Assembly (NCBI GenBank): GCA_013821825.1
Contig: PNJK01000001.1
Location: 62,001-126,000, forward strand
From: Rhodobacter sp.
Lineage (GTDB): Bacteria > Pseudomonadota > Alphaproteobacteria > Rhodobacterales > Rhodobacteraceae
Length of the DNA: 64,000 nucleotides
Direction: 5' to 3'
Shown: piece by piece, positions 26,193 to 35,764 of the stretch
How positions within the stretch are numbered: position 1 is the first letter of the stretch
Layout: every line of letters starts with the position of its first letter
Position numbers and translations under genes: made by a program
The notes under the pieces: model-generated
Seen by the model: the letters and a program-made list of their open reading frames with translations, nothing else
Database searches by the model: none
Told to the model about the DNA's origin: nothing

Positions 26193-27037
26193 TCTTCGAC
26201 CCCCGCCCGTGTGAGCTTGGCGAAGGCCCGCTCTGGCACCCCGAGCGCGGCCAGCTGTTCTGGTTCGACATCCTGAACCGCAAGCTTCTGTCGCGCGATG
26301 CATCCGGTCCGCTGGAATGGACCTTCACCGAGATCGTCTCGGCCGCCGGATGGATCAGCCGGGATGAACTGCTGATCGCCTCAGAGTCCGGACTGTCAAC
26401 GTTTCACCTCACCACTGGCGCGCGCGAAACCGTGGTCACCGCAGGCTCCCCCGCTACCCGGTCGAACGATGGCCGCGCCGACCGGCAGGGTGGTTTCTGG
26501 TTCGGCACCATGGGCAAGCGCGCCGAAAAGGGTGCGGGCGCCATCTGGCGCTGGTATCGGGGCGAACTTCGAAAGTTGTTCCCCGATCTCACCATCCCGA
26601 ACGCCATCTGCTTCACGCCCGATGGCACTGCCGCCCATTTCACCGACACTGTGACTGGCAAGGTCATGAAGGTCGCCCTCGATGCCGCGGGCTGGCCCAA
26701 GGCCGCGCCCGAAATCTGGCTGGACCTGAGTGGCGAAGACCTGAACCCCGACGGAGCCGTGACCTCTGCCGATGGCACCTTCTGGAATGCGCAATGGGGC
26801 GCGGGCCGCATTGCCGCCTATGCTCCTGACGGCAGATTCCTCCGCGCCATCGCGGTGCCGGGTGCCCCGCAAACCTCGTGCCCCGCTTTCGGCGGCGCGG
26901 AGATGACCACCCTTCACGTCACCACCGCCCTTGAACACATGGATGCCGCCAGCCGCGTCGCACACCCGGCCTCGGGCCGCGTCTTCGCCTTCGCGGACGT
27001 GGCCAAAGGCATCACCGAACCTCAGGTCCAGATATGA
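26189..27037 (+). CDS. SMP-30/gluconolactonase-family sugar lactonase
   Basis: A 282-residue six-bladed propeller hydrolase with no signal peptide. Metal-site residues are in [10 protein letters not shown] (Glu), [20 protein letters not shown] (Asn-Asp), [12 protein letters not shown] (Asn) and [14 protein letters not shown] (Asp). It would open galactono-1,4- or 1,5-lactone to galactonate, step two of the galactose route. The 4-base overlaps with dgoA and the GH42 gene place it firmly in the operon. The exact lactone is inferred from context. Confidence 0.88.
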   Translation: MIFDPRPCELGEGPLWHPERGQLFWFDILNRKLLSRDASGPLEWTFTEIVSAAGWISRDELLIASESGLSTFHLTTGARETVVTAGSPATRSNDGRADRQGGFWFGTMGKRAEKGAGAIWRWYRGELRKLFPDLTIPNAICFTPDGTAAHFTDTVTGKVMKVALDAAGWPKAAPEIWLDLSGEDLNPDGAVTSADGTFWNAQWGAGRIAAYAPDGRFLRAIAVPGAPQTSCPAFGGAEMTTLHVTTALEHMDAASRVAHPASGRVFAFADVAKGITEPQVQI

Positions 27038-28950
27038 AACGCACCCCCCATCAACGCACCTTGGGCGTCTGCTACTACCCCGAACACTGGCCCGAAACCC
27101 AATGGGCCGAAGACGCCGAGCGGATGGCCGCCCTTGGCCTGACCTGGGTCCGGATCGGCGAGTTTGCATGGAGCCGGATGGAATCCACCCCCGGCACCTA
27201 TGACTGGACCTGGCTTGACCGCGCCATTCAGACATTGGGCAGTCACGGCCTGAAGGTCGTCCTCGGCACCCCCACCGCCACCCCGCCACGCTGGATGCTG
27301 GACCGCCACCCCGACATGCTGGCCTTGGACAAGGACGGCAAGCCCAGGGGCTTTGGATCCCGCCGTCACTACTGTTTCTCTCATCGCGGCTATCGGGCGG
27401 AATGTGCCAAGATTGTTTCTGCAATGGCAGAGCGTTACGGCAAGAACCCGCATGTCGCCGCATGGCAGACCGACAACGAATACGCCTGCCACGCCACCAC
27501 CCTATCCTACTCCGATGCGGCCAAGCAGGCCTTTCGCGACTGGCTGGCACAGCGGTATCAATCGCCCGACGCGCTCAACCGCGCCTGGGGCAATATCTTC
27601 TGGTCAATGGAATACAGTGATTTCAAAGACATCGGTTTGCCGAACCTGACGGTCACTGAACCGAACCCAAGCCACGTCATGGATTTCCGCCGCTTTGCCT
27701 CGGATGAGGTCGTCAGCTTCAACCGCCTCCAGACCGAGATCATCCGCAAGCATTCCCCGGCCCCGATCGCCCACAACTACATGGGTGCGGTCACGGAATT
27801 CGACCATTTCGCCACCGGCGTCGACCTTGATATCGCAAGCTGGGACAGCTACCCCCTCGGATTTCTGTCCGACCGCATTCCCGCGCCCCAGGACCACAAG
27901 CTGCGCTTCGTCCGGCAGGGCGACCCGGATTTCCAGGCCTTCCACCATGACCTCTACCGCGCCGTGGGGCGCGGGCGCTGGTGGATCATGGAACAGCAGC
28001 CCGGTCCGGTGAACTGGGCCCCCTACAACCCCGACCCCCTGCCCGGCATGGCCCGCCTCTGGGCGTGGGAGGCCTTTGCCCATGGCGCCGAAGCCGTCTG
28101 CTACTTCCGCTGGCGTCAGGCCCCCTTCGCGCAGGAACAGATGCACGCGGGCCTTCTGCGTCCCGATTCCGCCCCGGCGCAGGCGTTCGGCGAGGCTGAG
28201 GAAGTCGCCCGCGAACTGACCGCCATGCCGGATGTCGGAACGGCAGCGGCAAAGGTGGCGCTGGTCTTCGACTATGCCTCAGACTGGGCTTGGGAGATTC
28301 AACCGCAGGGCCGCAGCTTCAGCTACTTCTGGCTGGTGTTCCACATGTACAAGGGCTTGCGCCGCCTGGGCCTGAACATCGATATCGTCGCCCCCGATAC
28401 TTCTGATCTCTCGGCCTACAGGCTGGTCCTCGCGCCGGGTCTTTTCACTCTGTCGGACCCGCTGAAAGCAGCCCTTGCAGCGCACAATGGAACCGCGATC
28501 CTTGGCCCACGGACCAATTCCAAGTCCGAAAACTTCTCCATCCCTGTGCCATTGCCACCCAACCTGCCCGGCCTTGATGCAAAGGTGATCCGCGTTGAAA
28601 GCCTGCCGCCGGACGTGCCGGTGCCCTTGGCGCAAGGCGGGGCGCTGGTGAACTGGCGCGAAAAGCTGGAAGGCAGCGCAACTGTGACCGAGGTTGCCGA
28701 GGACGGCTGGCCCGCCCTCGTCTCTGCCGGCAACATGCACTACCTTGGCGGTTGGCCGGACGAGACGGCCCTGTTGCGCATCCTGCAACGCGCCTGCGCG
28801 GATCAAGGGATCGAGGCCGACCCCCTGCCCGAAGGTTTGCGCCGCCGCGACAGCGCGACGCACCGGTTCCTCTTCAACTACAACCCGGTTCCGGCCGAAT
28901 GGGGCGGGGTCACGATCCCCCCTGCCGGCGTGCTCTGGACGGCCCTGTAG
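27034..28950 (+). CDS. beta-galactosidase, GH42
   Basis: 638 residues and cytoplasmic. The GH42 N-terminus is LGVCYYPEHWPETQWAEDAE. The acid/base Glu is in HVAAWQTDNEYACHAT (Asn-Glu pair), the nucleophile Glu is in RWWIMEQQPGPVNWAPYNP, and a trimerisation (GATase-like) domain and short C-terminal beta domain follow (ILQRACADQG, HRFLFNYNPVPA). The four-Cys zinc cluster found in some GH42 enzymes is not evident. It widens the island's range from alpha- to beta-galactosides such as lactose or galacto-oligosaccharides. Confidence 0.94.
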   Translation: MKRTPHQRTLGVCYYPEHWPETQWAEDAERMAALGLTWVRIGEFAWSRMESTPGTYDWTWLDRAIQTLGSHGLKVVLGTPTATPPRWMLDRHPDMLALDKDGKPRGFGSRRHYCFSHRGYRAECAKIVSAMAERYGKNPHVAAWQTDNEYACHATTLSYSDAAKQAFRDWLAQRYQSPDALNRAWGNIFWSMEYSDFKDIGLPNLTVTEPNPSHVMDFRRFASDEVVSFNRLQTEIIRKHSPAPIAHNYMGAVTEFDHFATGVDLDIASWDSYPLGFLSDRIPAPQDHKLRFVRQGDPDFQAFHHDLYRAVGRGRWWIMEQQPGPVNWAPYNPDPLPGMARLWAWEAFAHGAEAVCYFRWRQAPFAQEQMHAGLLRPDSAPAQAFGEAEEVARELTAMPDVGTAAAKVALVFDYASDWAWEIQPQGRSFSYFWLVFHMYKGLRRLGLNIDIVAPDTSDLSAYRLVLAPGLFTLSDPLKAALAAHNGTAILGPRTNSKSENFSIPVPLPPNLPGLDAKVIRVESLPPDVPVPLAQGGALVNWREKLEGSATVTEVAEDGWPALVSAGNMHYLGGWPDETALLRILQRACADQGIEADPLPEGLRRRDSATHRFLFNYNPVPAEWGGVTIPPAGVLWTAL

Positions 28951-28953
28951 GTT

Positions 28954-28967
28954 GGGCGGTTTCGCCC
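28954..28967. terminator. small hairpin between convergent GH42 and GH13 genes
   Basis: GGGCG and CGCCC form a 5-bp stem with a GTTT loop in the 36-base gap between the two stop codons. It is short and lacks a clear T-run, so a weak bidirectional terminator at best. Confidence 0.35.
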
Positions 28968-28986
28968 ATCCATCTTGCCATTCCGA

Positions 28987-30594
28987 TCAATCCTGAACGC
29001 TGACCCTGCCAGTGACCGGCAGGAAGGCCACGGCATTCGGGCCCAGGACCAGCCGCTCCCCCTCCAGCGCTGCGCCAAGCGAAGGGCCGATCAGGGCGTC
29101 CACTCCCGCAACCGTGACCGACAGCGCGACGGACGAAAGGTTGAACAGGCAGAGCAACGCCCCGGCCCCCTCGCCCCGCACAAATCCAAGCACCGGTTCG
29201 CCCAGCACAAGGAACCGCGTCTTGCCCGTCCGCAGAGCTGATCCCCGCCGGAAGGCCAGCATCGCGCGATAGTGCTCCAGCACCGAATCCGGCATCCCCG
29301 TCTGCCCTGCCACATGCCGCACGGCCTGTTCGGGTTTGACCGGCAGCCATGGCGCCACGGTGGAGAACCCGGCATGGGCTGACCCGTCCCAAACCATCGG
29401 TGTGCGGGTATTGTCACGCCCCACAGGCTCGGGCCAGAAGGTGATCCCTTGCGGATCGGTCAATTCCTCGAAGCCAAGTTCGGTGTCGGTCTGACCCAGT
29501 TCCTCGCCCTGCCACAGGCAGATCGACCCTTCGAAGGACAAAAGCAGCGAGCCAGCCTGCTTGGCCAACGCGTCCTGTGAAACCCCAAGATCAGCCCAGC
29601 GCGAGACGTGCCGGACCACATCATGATTGGAAAATGCCCACATCGGCCAGCCATCCGGCGCGCCAGAAAAGAACTCCGACAGCTTGTTCCGGAAGAACGC
29701 GGCCGAGTAGTCGTAGCCCATCAGCTCGAACGAATAGCACTGATGCAGCCGCCCGGGCGCGGTGTATTCCCCCATCATCCGGATCGCGTGGTGACTTTCG
29801 CCCATCTCACCCACGGAAGCAGCACCAAATTCGTCCAGAAGGACGCGGATACGCTCCATCCAGTCCAGGTTCTCGGGTTGGTTCTTGTCGAACAGGTGGT
29901 ACTGCATGCCATAGGGGTTCGGCTCTGCCTCGGGCTTCACCCGGTAATCCGCAGGATTGTCGCGCAGCAAGGGATCGTGGAAGAAGTAGTTCACCGTATC
30001 GAAGCGGAACCCGTCCACGCCCCGTTCCAGCCAGAAGCGCAGATTGCCCAAAGCCCAGTCCTGAACCTCGGGGTTGTGGTAGTTCAGGTCCGGCTGGCTG
30101 GTCAGGAAGTTGTGCAGGTAATACTGCTTCCTGCGCGCGTCCCATTGCCAGGCAGGTCCACCGAAAACCGAAAGCCAGTTCGACGGCGGCGAGCCGTCGT
30201 GGCGCGGGTCGGCCCAGACATACCAGTCAGCCTTCGGGTTCACCCGACTGGCCCGGCTTTCCGTAAAGGCAGGATGCTGGTCCGACGAATGGCTGAGTAC
30301 CTGGTCGATGATGACCTTCAGCCCCAACTCATGCGCGCGCGCCACCAGAGCGTCGAAATCGGCCAACGTGCCGAAGACCGGATCGACGTCGCAATAGTCG
30401 CTGACGTCATAGCCCATGTCCTTCATCGGGCTGCGGAAGAAGGGCGAGAGCCAGACCGCCTCGACCCCCAGATCCGCCAGATAGGGCAGCCGCCGCGTGA
30501 TGCCGGGCAAATCGCCGACGCCATCGCCGTTCGAATCCTGAAACGACCGGGGATAGACCTGATAAGTCACCGCACCGCGCCACCAGTCCTGCAT
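28987..30594 (-). CDS. alpha-glucosidase, GH13 (AglA-like)
   Basis: A 535-residue intracellular GH13 enzyme for small alpha-glucosides. Region I, LKVIIDQVLSHSSDQHP; region II with the nucleophile Asp, DGFRFDTVNYFFHDP; region III with the acid/base Glu, ASVGEMGESHHA; region IV, WAFSNHDVVRH. The N-terminus WWRGAVTYQVYPRSFQDSNG is the oligo-1,6-glucosidase/alpha-glucosidase start. GGAGGCGGAT precedes the chosen ATG at 30594, making it a better start than the ATG 21 bases upstream. It faces the galactoside operon and could handle sucrose- or maltose-like residues freed from raffinose-family sugars; specificity is unproven. Confidence 0.9.
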   Translation of the reverse strand: MQDWWRGAVTYQVYPRSFQDSNGDGVGDLPGITRRLPYLADLGVEAVWLSPFFRSPMKDMGYDVSDYCDVDPVFGTLADFDALVARAHELGLKVIIDQVLSHSSDQHPAFTESRASRVNPKADWYVWADPRHDGSPPSNWLSVFGGPAWQWDARRKQYYLHNFLTSQPDLNYHNPEVQDWALGNLRFWLERGVDGFRFDTVNYFFHDPLLRDNPADYRVKPEAEPNPYGMQYHLFDKNQPENLDWMERIRVLLDEFGAASVGEMGESHHAIRMMGEYTAPGRLHQCYSFELMGYDYSAAFFRNKLSEFFSGAPDGWPMWAFSNHDVVRHVSRWADLGVSQDALAKQAGSLLLSFEGSICLWQGEELGQTDTELGFEELTDPQGITFWPEPVGRDNTRTPMVWDGSAHAGFSTVAPWLPVKPEQAVRHVAGQTGMPDSVLEHYRAMLAFRRGSALRTGKTRFLVLGEPVLGFVRGEGAGALLCLFNLSSVALSVTVAGVDALIGPSLGAALEGERLVLGPNAVAFLPVTGRVSVQD

Positions 30595-30834
30595 ATCCGC
30601 CTCCCCCCTGTCCATCCGGCGCGCATATCCGTCATGGCGATCCCGCGACAGATGGGATTAGCAGCCAACCCGGCATATCCAGTCGAATCCAGCCCATTTG
30701 CGGCACATCTGCCACGGCTTGCCCATGCCGCAGGCAAACCCCGCCCCCGCCTGGCCCCTGTACCCGGCACAATTCTCCATTTGACGCACCCCCGCCCCCG
30801 GCGCACTTTCCGCGCCGGATTGACGGAGCAGCCG

Positions 30835-32073
30835 ATGACCAAGACCACGATCTTCACCCCGGTCCTGATAGCCGGCTGCACGATCCTGATACTTTCTTTT
30901 GCGATCCGGGCCAGCTACGGCGTCTTCCAGATTCCGGTGGCGACCGAATTCGGCTGGCCCCGCGCCGACTTCTCTATGGCCATCGCGATCCAGAACCTGG
31001 CCTGGGGGATTGGCCAGCCGATGTTCTCGGCCTTTGGCGAGCGCTTCGGCGACCGCAAGACAATCATCATCGGCGCCATGCTTTATGCGCTGGGGCTGGT
31101 TCTGTCGGCCTATGCCATCACGCCCGGCCAGCACCAGGCGCTGGCAGTCCTGGTCGGTTTCGGCATCGCGGGCACCGGGTTTGGCGTGATCCTGCCGCTG
31201 ATCGGCCGTGCCGCCAGCCCTGAAAAGCGCAGCCTGATCCTTGGCATCGGGGCCGCCATCGGGTCCGCCGGACAGGTGATCGGGCCGCCCGCAGCCGAGG
31301 CGCTGATGCAAATCTACAGCTGGCAGACCGTGTTCGTGATCTTCGCCGTGGTCATCCTGTCGGCGCTTCTGGTGCTGCCTGTCCTGCGCGCCCCGGAGAA
31401 GCTTCGCGTTGGCGCAGCACTGGACGAGCCGATGCTGACCGTCGTCACCCGCGCCTTCCGCGATCCGTCCTATGCGCTGATCTTCCTGGGGTTCTTTTCC
31501 TGCGGCTATCAGCTTGGCTTCATCACCGCGCATTTCCCCGCCTTCATCACCGAGGTTTCCGACCTGATCAACCCCGGCGGCATGCTGGCCGGGATGGGCA
31601 TCGGAACCACCTCGGCGCTTGGCGCCGCAGCCATCGCCGTGATCGGCATCACCAATATCGGCGGATCGGTCCTTGCCGGCTGGATGGGCGGGCATTTTCC
31701 GAAGAAATACGTGCTGGTTGCCATCTACACGGGGAGGACGGTGGCTTCGGCAATCTTCATCCTCTTGCCGATGACGCCGACGACCGTGCTGGTCTATTCC
31801 GCCGTAATGGGCGCGATGTGGCTGGCGACGGTGCCGCTGACCAGCGGTCTTGTCGCACAGATCTACGGGGTACGCTACATGGGGACGCTCTACGGCTTCG
31901 TCTTCCTCAGCCACCAGATCGGCAGCTTTCTGGGCGTCTGGCTGGGGGGCAAGTTCTATGATCTGAACGGCGATTACACGCTGGTCTGGTGGATCGGCGT
32001 CGGTGTCGGGGCATTCTCGGCCATCGTCCACCTGCCGATCCGCGAACGCCCGCTGGCGGCGCAGGCGGCTTGA
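30835..32073 (+). CDS. MFS transporter (monocarboxylate/oxalate-formate-like)
   Basis: 412 residues and twelve expected helices. The loop-2/3 motif FGERFGDRKTIIIGAML, and GIGAAIGSAGQVIGPPAAEA in the central part, resemble MFS proteins related to the oxalate/formate and monocarboxylate carriers. GGAGCAG lies 4 bases before the ATG. It is divergent from the GH13 gene with a 240-base shared upstream region, but I see no firm functional tie to the sugar island. Substrate unknown. Confidence 0.85.
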   Translation: MTKTTIFTPVLIAGCTILILSFAIRASYGVFQIPVATEFGWPRADFSMAIAIQNLAWGIGQPMFSAFGERFGDRKTIIIGAMLYALGLVLSAYAITPGQHQALAVLVGFGIAGTGFGVILPLIGRAASPEKRSLILGIGAAIGSAGQVIGPPAAEALMQIYSWQTVFVIFAVVILSALLVLPVLRAPEKLRVGAALDEPMLTVVTRAFRDPSYALIFLGFFSCGYQLGFITAHFPAFITEVSDLINPGGMLAGMGIGTTSALGAAAIAVIGITNIGGSVLAGWMGGHFPKKYVLVAIYTGRTVASAIFILLPMTPTTVLVYSAVMGAMWLATVPLTSGLVAQIYGVRYMGTLYGFVFLSHQIGSFLGVWLGGKFYDLNGDYTLVWWIGVGVGAFSAIVHLPIRERPLAAQAA

Positions 32074-32085
32074 CGCAAAGCGCTT

Positions 32086-32108
32086 CCCTCCCCCCTCGTG
32101 GGGGAGGG
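32086..32108. terminator. GC-rich hairpin between convergent MFS and asd genes
   Basis: CCCTCCCCC pairs with GGGGGAGGG (9 bp) around the loop CTCGT in the 76-base gap between two facing stops. It resembles the CCCTCCCCC-type palindromes commonly seen between alphaproteobacterial genes. A bidirectional terminator role is inferred from position. Confidence 0.55.
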
Positions 32109-32149
32109 AGAGGGTGGGGGGCCTGACCGAAGGGTACCCCGCTACGGGA

Positions 32150-33172
32150 TCAGCCCTTCTTCAGGACCCGCGAACCCAAAAGCTCGGCAATCTGCACGGC
32201 GTTCAGCGCAGCACCCTTGCGCAGGTTGTCGCTGACGCACCACAGGCTGAGGCCGTTCTCGATAGTGCTGTCCTGCCGCACGCGGCTGACATAGGTCGCA
32301 TATTCGCCGACGCATTCGATGGGGGTGATGTAGCCACCCGGCTCGCGCTTGTCGATCAGCATGATCCCCGGCGCTTCGCGCAGGATGTCCTGAGCCTCTT
32401 GCCAGTCGAGGAAATCCTCGAACTCGATGTTGATCGCTTCGGAATGACCGACGAAGACCGGCACACGGACGCAGGTCGCGGTGACCTTGATCTTCGGATC
32501 GAGGATCTTCTTCGTCTCGGCCACCATCTTCCATTCTTCCTTGGTCTCGCCCGAGTCCAGGAAAACGTCGATCTGCGGAATCACGTTGAAGGCGATCCGC
32601 TTGGCAAACTTCCTCGGCGGAACTTCCTGCACCGGGTTGTAGACGGCTTTGGTCTGGTCCCAAAGCTCGTCCATCCCTTCCTTGCCCGCGCCGCTGACGG
32701 ACTGGTAGGTCGAGACGACCACCCGCTTGATCCGCGCCCGGTCATGCAGCGGCTTCAATGCCACCACCATCTGCGCGGTTGAGCAGTTGGGGTTCGCGAT
32801 GATATTCTTCTTCTTGTAGCCCATGATCGCGTCTGCGTTCACTTCCGGCACGATCAGCGGCACGTCGGCGTCATAGCGGTAGAGCGAGGAATTGTCGATC
32901 ACGACGCAGCCCGCAGCGGCGGCGCGGGGGGCATAGATCTTGGTTGCGTCCGAGCCCACGGCGAACAGGGCAATGTCCCAGCCGGTGAAATCGAAGGTGT
33001 CAAGATCCTTGGTCTTCAGGGTCTTGTCGCCAAAGCTGACCTCAGTACCAAGCGATTTGCGCGACGCGAGTGCGGCAAGCTCGGTGACGGGAAACTCGCG
33101 CTCGGCGAGGATGTTCAGCATTTCGCGGCCCACGTTGCCCGTGGCACCCGCGACGACGACCTTGTAGCCCAT
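32150..33172 (-). CDS. asd: aspartate-semialdehyde dehydrogenase
   Basis: 340 residues. It reduces aspartyl phosphate to aspartate semialdehyde with NADPH, the branch point to lysine/diaminopimelate, threonine and methionine. NADP site: VVVAGATGNVGREMLNILAE. The active-site Cys is in IIANPNCSTAQMVVALKPLH, with STYQSVSGAGKEGMDELWDQ and GHSEAINIEFE further on. AAGGAGAA stands 5 bases before the ATG. dapD and dapE of the same lysine branch lie about 15 kb away in this window. Confidence 0.95.
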   Translation of the reverse strand: MGYKVVVAGATGNVGREMLNILAEREFPVTELAALASRKSLGTEVSFGDKTLKTKDLDTFDFTGWDIALFAVGSDATKIYAPRAAAAGCVVIDNSSLYRYDADVPLIVPEVNADAIMGYKKKNIIANPNCSTAQMVVALKPLHDRARIKRVVVSTYQSVSGAGKEGMDELWDQTKAVYNPVQEVPPRKFAKRIAFNVIPQIDVFLDSGETKEEWKMVAETKKILDPKIKVTATCVRVPVFVGHSEAINIEFEDFLDWQEAQDILREAPGIMLIDKREPGGYITPIECVGEYATYVSRVRQDSTIENGLSLWCVSDNLRKGAALNAVQIAELLGSRVLKKG

Positions 33173-33188
33173 CGGGGTTCTCCTTTGT

Positions 33189-33211
33189 GCGTCCCCAAAA
33201 AGCGGGGACGC
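33189..33211 (-). terminator. hairpin just upstream of asd
   Basis: GCGTCCCC and GGGGACGC form an 8-bp stem; on the minus strand the loop is GCTTTTT. It ends 16 bases before the asd start, right at the ribosome site, in the gap behind the MFS gene. It could end the MFS transcript or shape the asd leader. No T-run follows on the minus strand. Confidence 0.4.
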
Positions 33212-33262
33212 GCGGCTGTTAGCCTATGGCGGGTCCGGGGGGAAGCGGATTCGCCGCGCAGG

Positions 33263-34432
33263 TCAGTCGGTGCGGTCGCGCGACCACAGGTAGGCCACCA
33301 ACCCAAGCGCCGTGGTGACGGCAAAGAACAGGAACACCGCCTCATACGGCGCGCTTGCCCGGTCAGCCGGGGTGGCGGCGTACAGCCATCCGGTCGCGAT
33401 CTGCGCAAGGCCGATGGGCGCGATCCCGAATAGGTTCAGAAGCGTCACCCCCCGCCCCATCAGATGCGGCGGGATGAAGGCCCGGCCATGCGCCACGACC
33501 ATAGGGAAACTGGCCCCGAAAAGCCCCGCCGCCACCAGAAAGCCCGCCGCCACGATGGGCGGGGCCTCGGCAAAGGCCCACAGTCCCAGCACACTCAGAA
33601 CCGTCAGCGCGTTGCCCCCGAGGATCACCCATTTCCGGCTGCCGACCCAGCGATCCAGCGGGCCATAAGCGAAGTTGCCCACAACCATCGCAAGGCCGAT
33701 CCAGAGGCCGACCTGCCCGATCTGCAGCGGGTCATAGCCATGCACATCGCTGAAGTAGGGCCCGACCCACAGCCCGCGCAGCGCGGCAATCGGGGTATAA
33801 CAGACCGCCATCATCGCCAGGATCGGCCAGATCGAGGGCATTCGCAGCAGGTCCATGAGCGACCCCTTCTCGTGATGTGCAAGGCTGGGCGGATCGCGGA
33901 CCAGCACAAGGATGCCCAGTGCCACCAGAGCCGTAAAACCCGCCAGCCCCCAGACCGTTTCCCGCCAGCCGAACGCCTCGACCGCCGCCGACAAGGGCAG
34001 CGAGGCCGCGACATTGCCCAGCGCGCCCACGCCGATCATCACTCCGGCCAGCAGACCGAACCGGGCCGGGGGAAAGCTGCGGGCAAAGATGAAGTAGCCG
34101 GCCATCAGCACCGGCGCGCAGCCGACGCCGATCAGGGCCATCGCAAGGTTCAGATGCCAAGGCGCGGTTGCCAGTGCAAAGACAGCTGCGCCCCCGGCCC
34201 CCACCGCCATCAGAACCCCGGCCGTCCGGCGCGGCCCATGCCGGTCAAGCGCCGCCCCAATGGGCAGTTGCATGGCCGCAAAGGCCAGGAACCACCAGCC
34301 CGACGCCGCCGCAAGCTCGGCCGCAGTGGCCCCGAGATCGGCCTTCAGAACCGGCGCCAGCACAGCCAGAAACGCGCGATAGAACTGGCTTAGCAAATAG
34401 CCGCAGACCAGGGCTGCAATCCCGACACGCAT
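33263..34432 (-). CDS. MFS transporter of unknown substrate
   Basis: 389 residues. Twelve-helix MFS pattern with LPIGAALDRHGPRRTAGVLM as the loop-2/3 motif and GYFIFARSFPPARFGLLAG mid-protein. GGAGGGG lies directly before ATG 34432 (MRVGIAALVCGYLLSQFYRA), so the ATG four codons upstream, which lies inside that ribosome site, is rejected. It is divergent from the DUF4424 gene. No clear substrate signature. Confidence 0.83.
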   Translation of the reverse strand: MRVGIAALVCGYLLSQFYRAFLAVLAPVLKADLGATAAELAAASGWWFLAFAAMQLPIGAALDRHGPRRTAGVLMAVGAGGAAVFALATAPWHLNLAMALIGVGCAPVLMAGYFIFARSFPPARFGLLAGVMIGVGALGNVAASLPLSAAVEAFGWRETVWGLAGFTALVALGILVLVRDPPSLAHHEKGSLMDLLRMPSIWPILAMMAVCYTPIAALRGLWVGPYFSDVHGYDPLQIGQVGLWIGLAMVVGNFAYGPLDRWVGSRKWVILGGNALTVLSVLGLWAFAEAPPIVAAGFLVAAGLFGASFPMVVAHGRAFIPPHLMGRGVTLLNLFGIAPIGLAQIATGWLYAATPADRASAPYEAVFLFFAVTTALGLVAYLWSRDRTD

Positions 34433-34580
34433 GATCCCCTCCACAAGGCCGGACCGCCCAAGTTCTGGTCCGCCCGAGTTCCGGCCCGCCTTTTCGCAGC
34501 GTCCCGCAGCCGGCGCAACACCACACTTGCGGGAACCTCGCCCCGCGCGTCAGATGCCACCATTGCTGCCGGAGGATTTC

Positions 34581-35621
34581 ATGCGCCTTTCCCTATGCCT
34601 TGCTGCCACCTTGCTTGCCACTCCGGCCCTCGCCAATGATGGCTTCGGCGGCCTTTCAGCCACCGGACTCACCTTCGGCCAGACCGACGCTGTCGCGTTG
34701 GAGGAGGAAGACCTGTTCATCAGCATCGACCGCATCGCTGTCGACTATGTCTTCCGCAACATCACCTCGGCCGACGTGACTGGAGAGGTGATCTTTCCCC
34801 TGCCGCCAATCCATGTCGGCCAGGTCATCGAAAGCCAATGGAACCTGCCCGAAGACCCTGATCGCGAGAACCTGGTGAACTTCACCGCCACAGTGGAAGG
34901 CAGGAACATCCCCATCAGCATTGACCGCATCGCGGTTATAGAACCCGATGTCACCGTATGGATGCCCTCGGCGGAACAATACGACACCCCCGGTCGCGAT
35001 GTGACTGCCGAATTGGACCGCCTTGGCCTGCCGCTGTCGCTGAAAGGCGAAGCGGTGATGGCGGCGCTGAAATCCCTGACCCCGGACCAGAAGACCCAAG
35101 CGATGGAACTGGGGCTGGCCGAGTTCTTCGACATCGGCACTGACAGCGAATTCGCCTTTCCGCAGTGGTCGGTGATCGTCCGCTATCACTGGACGCAGAC
35201 ATTCCCGGCAGGTCAGATCCTGAACATCAGACACACTTACGAAAACCGCTCCAGCGGCGGCATCTTCGGCTGGGCACACCCTCCGGAAGATTACATGCAG
35301 CCGGTGGCCGACCAGTATTGCATTGATGAAGGCACCTCGCGTGCGCTGGTCAAAGCGTTGGCGCAAGAGCCCGTGGATGGCGAGACCTATTCTACCGGCA
35401 TGTCCTGGAACATCGCTTATGTCCTGCGCACCGCGAGCAGTTGGTCCGGGCCGATCGGGCGGTTCAAGCTGACCATCGACAAGGGCGATCCGGGCAACAT
35501 CGTCTCGCTTTGTGCCGATGGGATCAAGAAGACCGGCCCCACGACCTTCGTGATGGAGAAGACGGACTACACCCCCGACCGCGACCTGCACATCCTGATT
35601 GTCCAGCCGTTGGAAAACTGA
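34581..35621 (+). CDS. secreted DUF4424 family protein
   Basis: 346 residues with a signal peptide (MRLSLCLAATLLATPALAND). The body starts NDGFGGLSATGLTFGQTDAV, the hallmark of DUF4424, followed by a beta-rich fold (VDYVFRNITSADVTGEVIFP) and later GGIFGWAHPPEDY. Two Cys (CIDEGTS and SLCADG) could form a disulfide in the periplasm. Function is unknown. It is followed 143 bases later by another secreted beta-rich family (DUF4139), and the two may act together at the envelope. Confidence 0.82.
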   Translation: MRLSLCLAATLLATPALANDGFGGLSATGLTFGQTDAVALEEEDLFISIDRIAVDYVFRNITSADVTGEVIFPLPPIHVGQVIESQWNLPEDPDRENLVNFTATVEGRNIPISIDRIAVIEPDVTVWMPSAEQYDTPGRDVTAELDRLGLPLSLKGEAVMAALKSLTPDQKTQAMELGLAEFFDIGTDSEFAFPQWSVIVRYHWTQTFPAGQILNIRHTYENRSSGGIFGWAHPPEDYMQPVADQYCIDEGTSRALVKALAQEPVDGETYSTGMSWNIAYVLRTASSWSGPIGRFKLTIDKGDPGNIVSLCADGIKKTGPTTFVMEKTDYTPDRDLHILIVQPLEN

Positions 35622-35764
35622 CCGCCCGAACCGCAGCACGCAACGGCTTTTGACGCAGGCCCGGCGTCCGGCCTTGGTGTCGGACTGGGCAGGTTTCCCC
35701 GCCTTGCGTGTAGTGCTGCCAAGGCCCTACCCTTTGCGCAACCCAATCCCGAAAGGCCCCGCCA

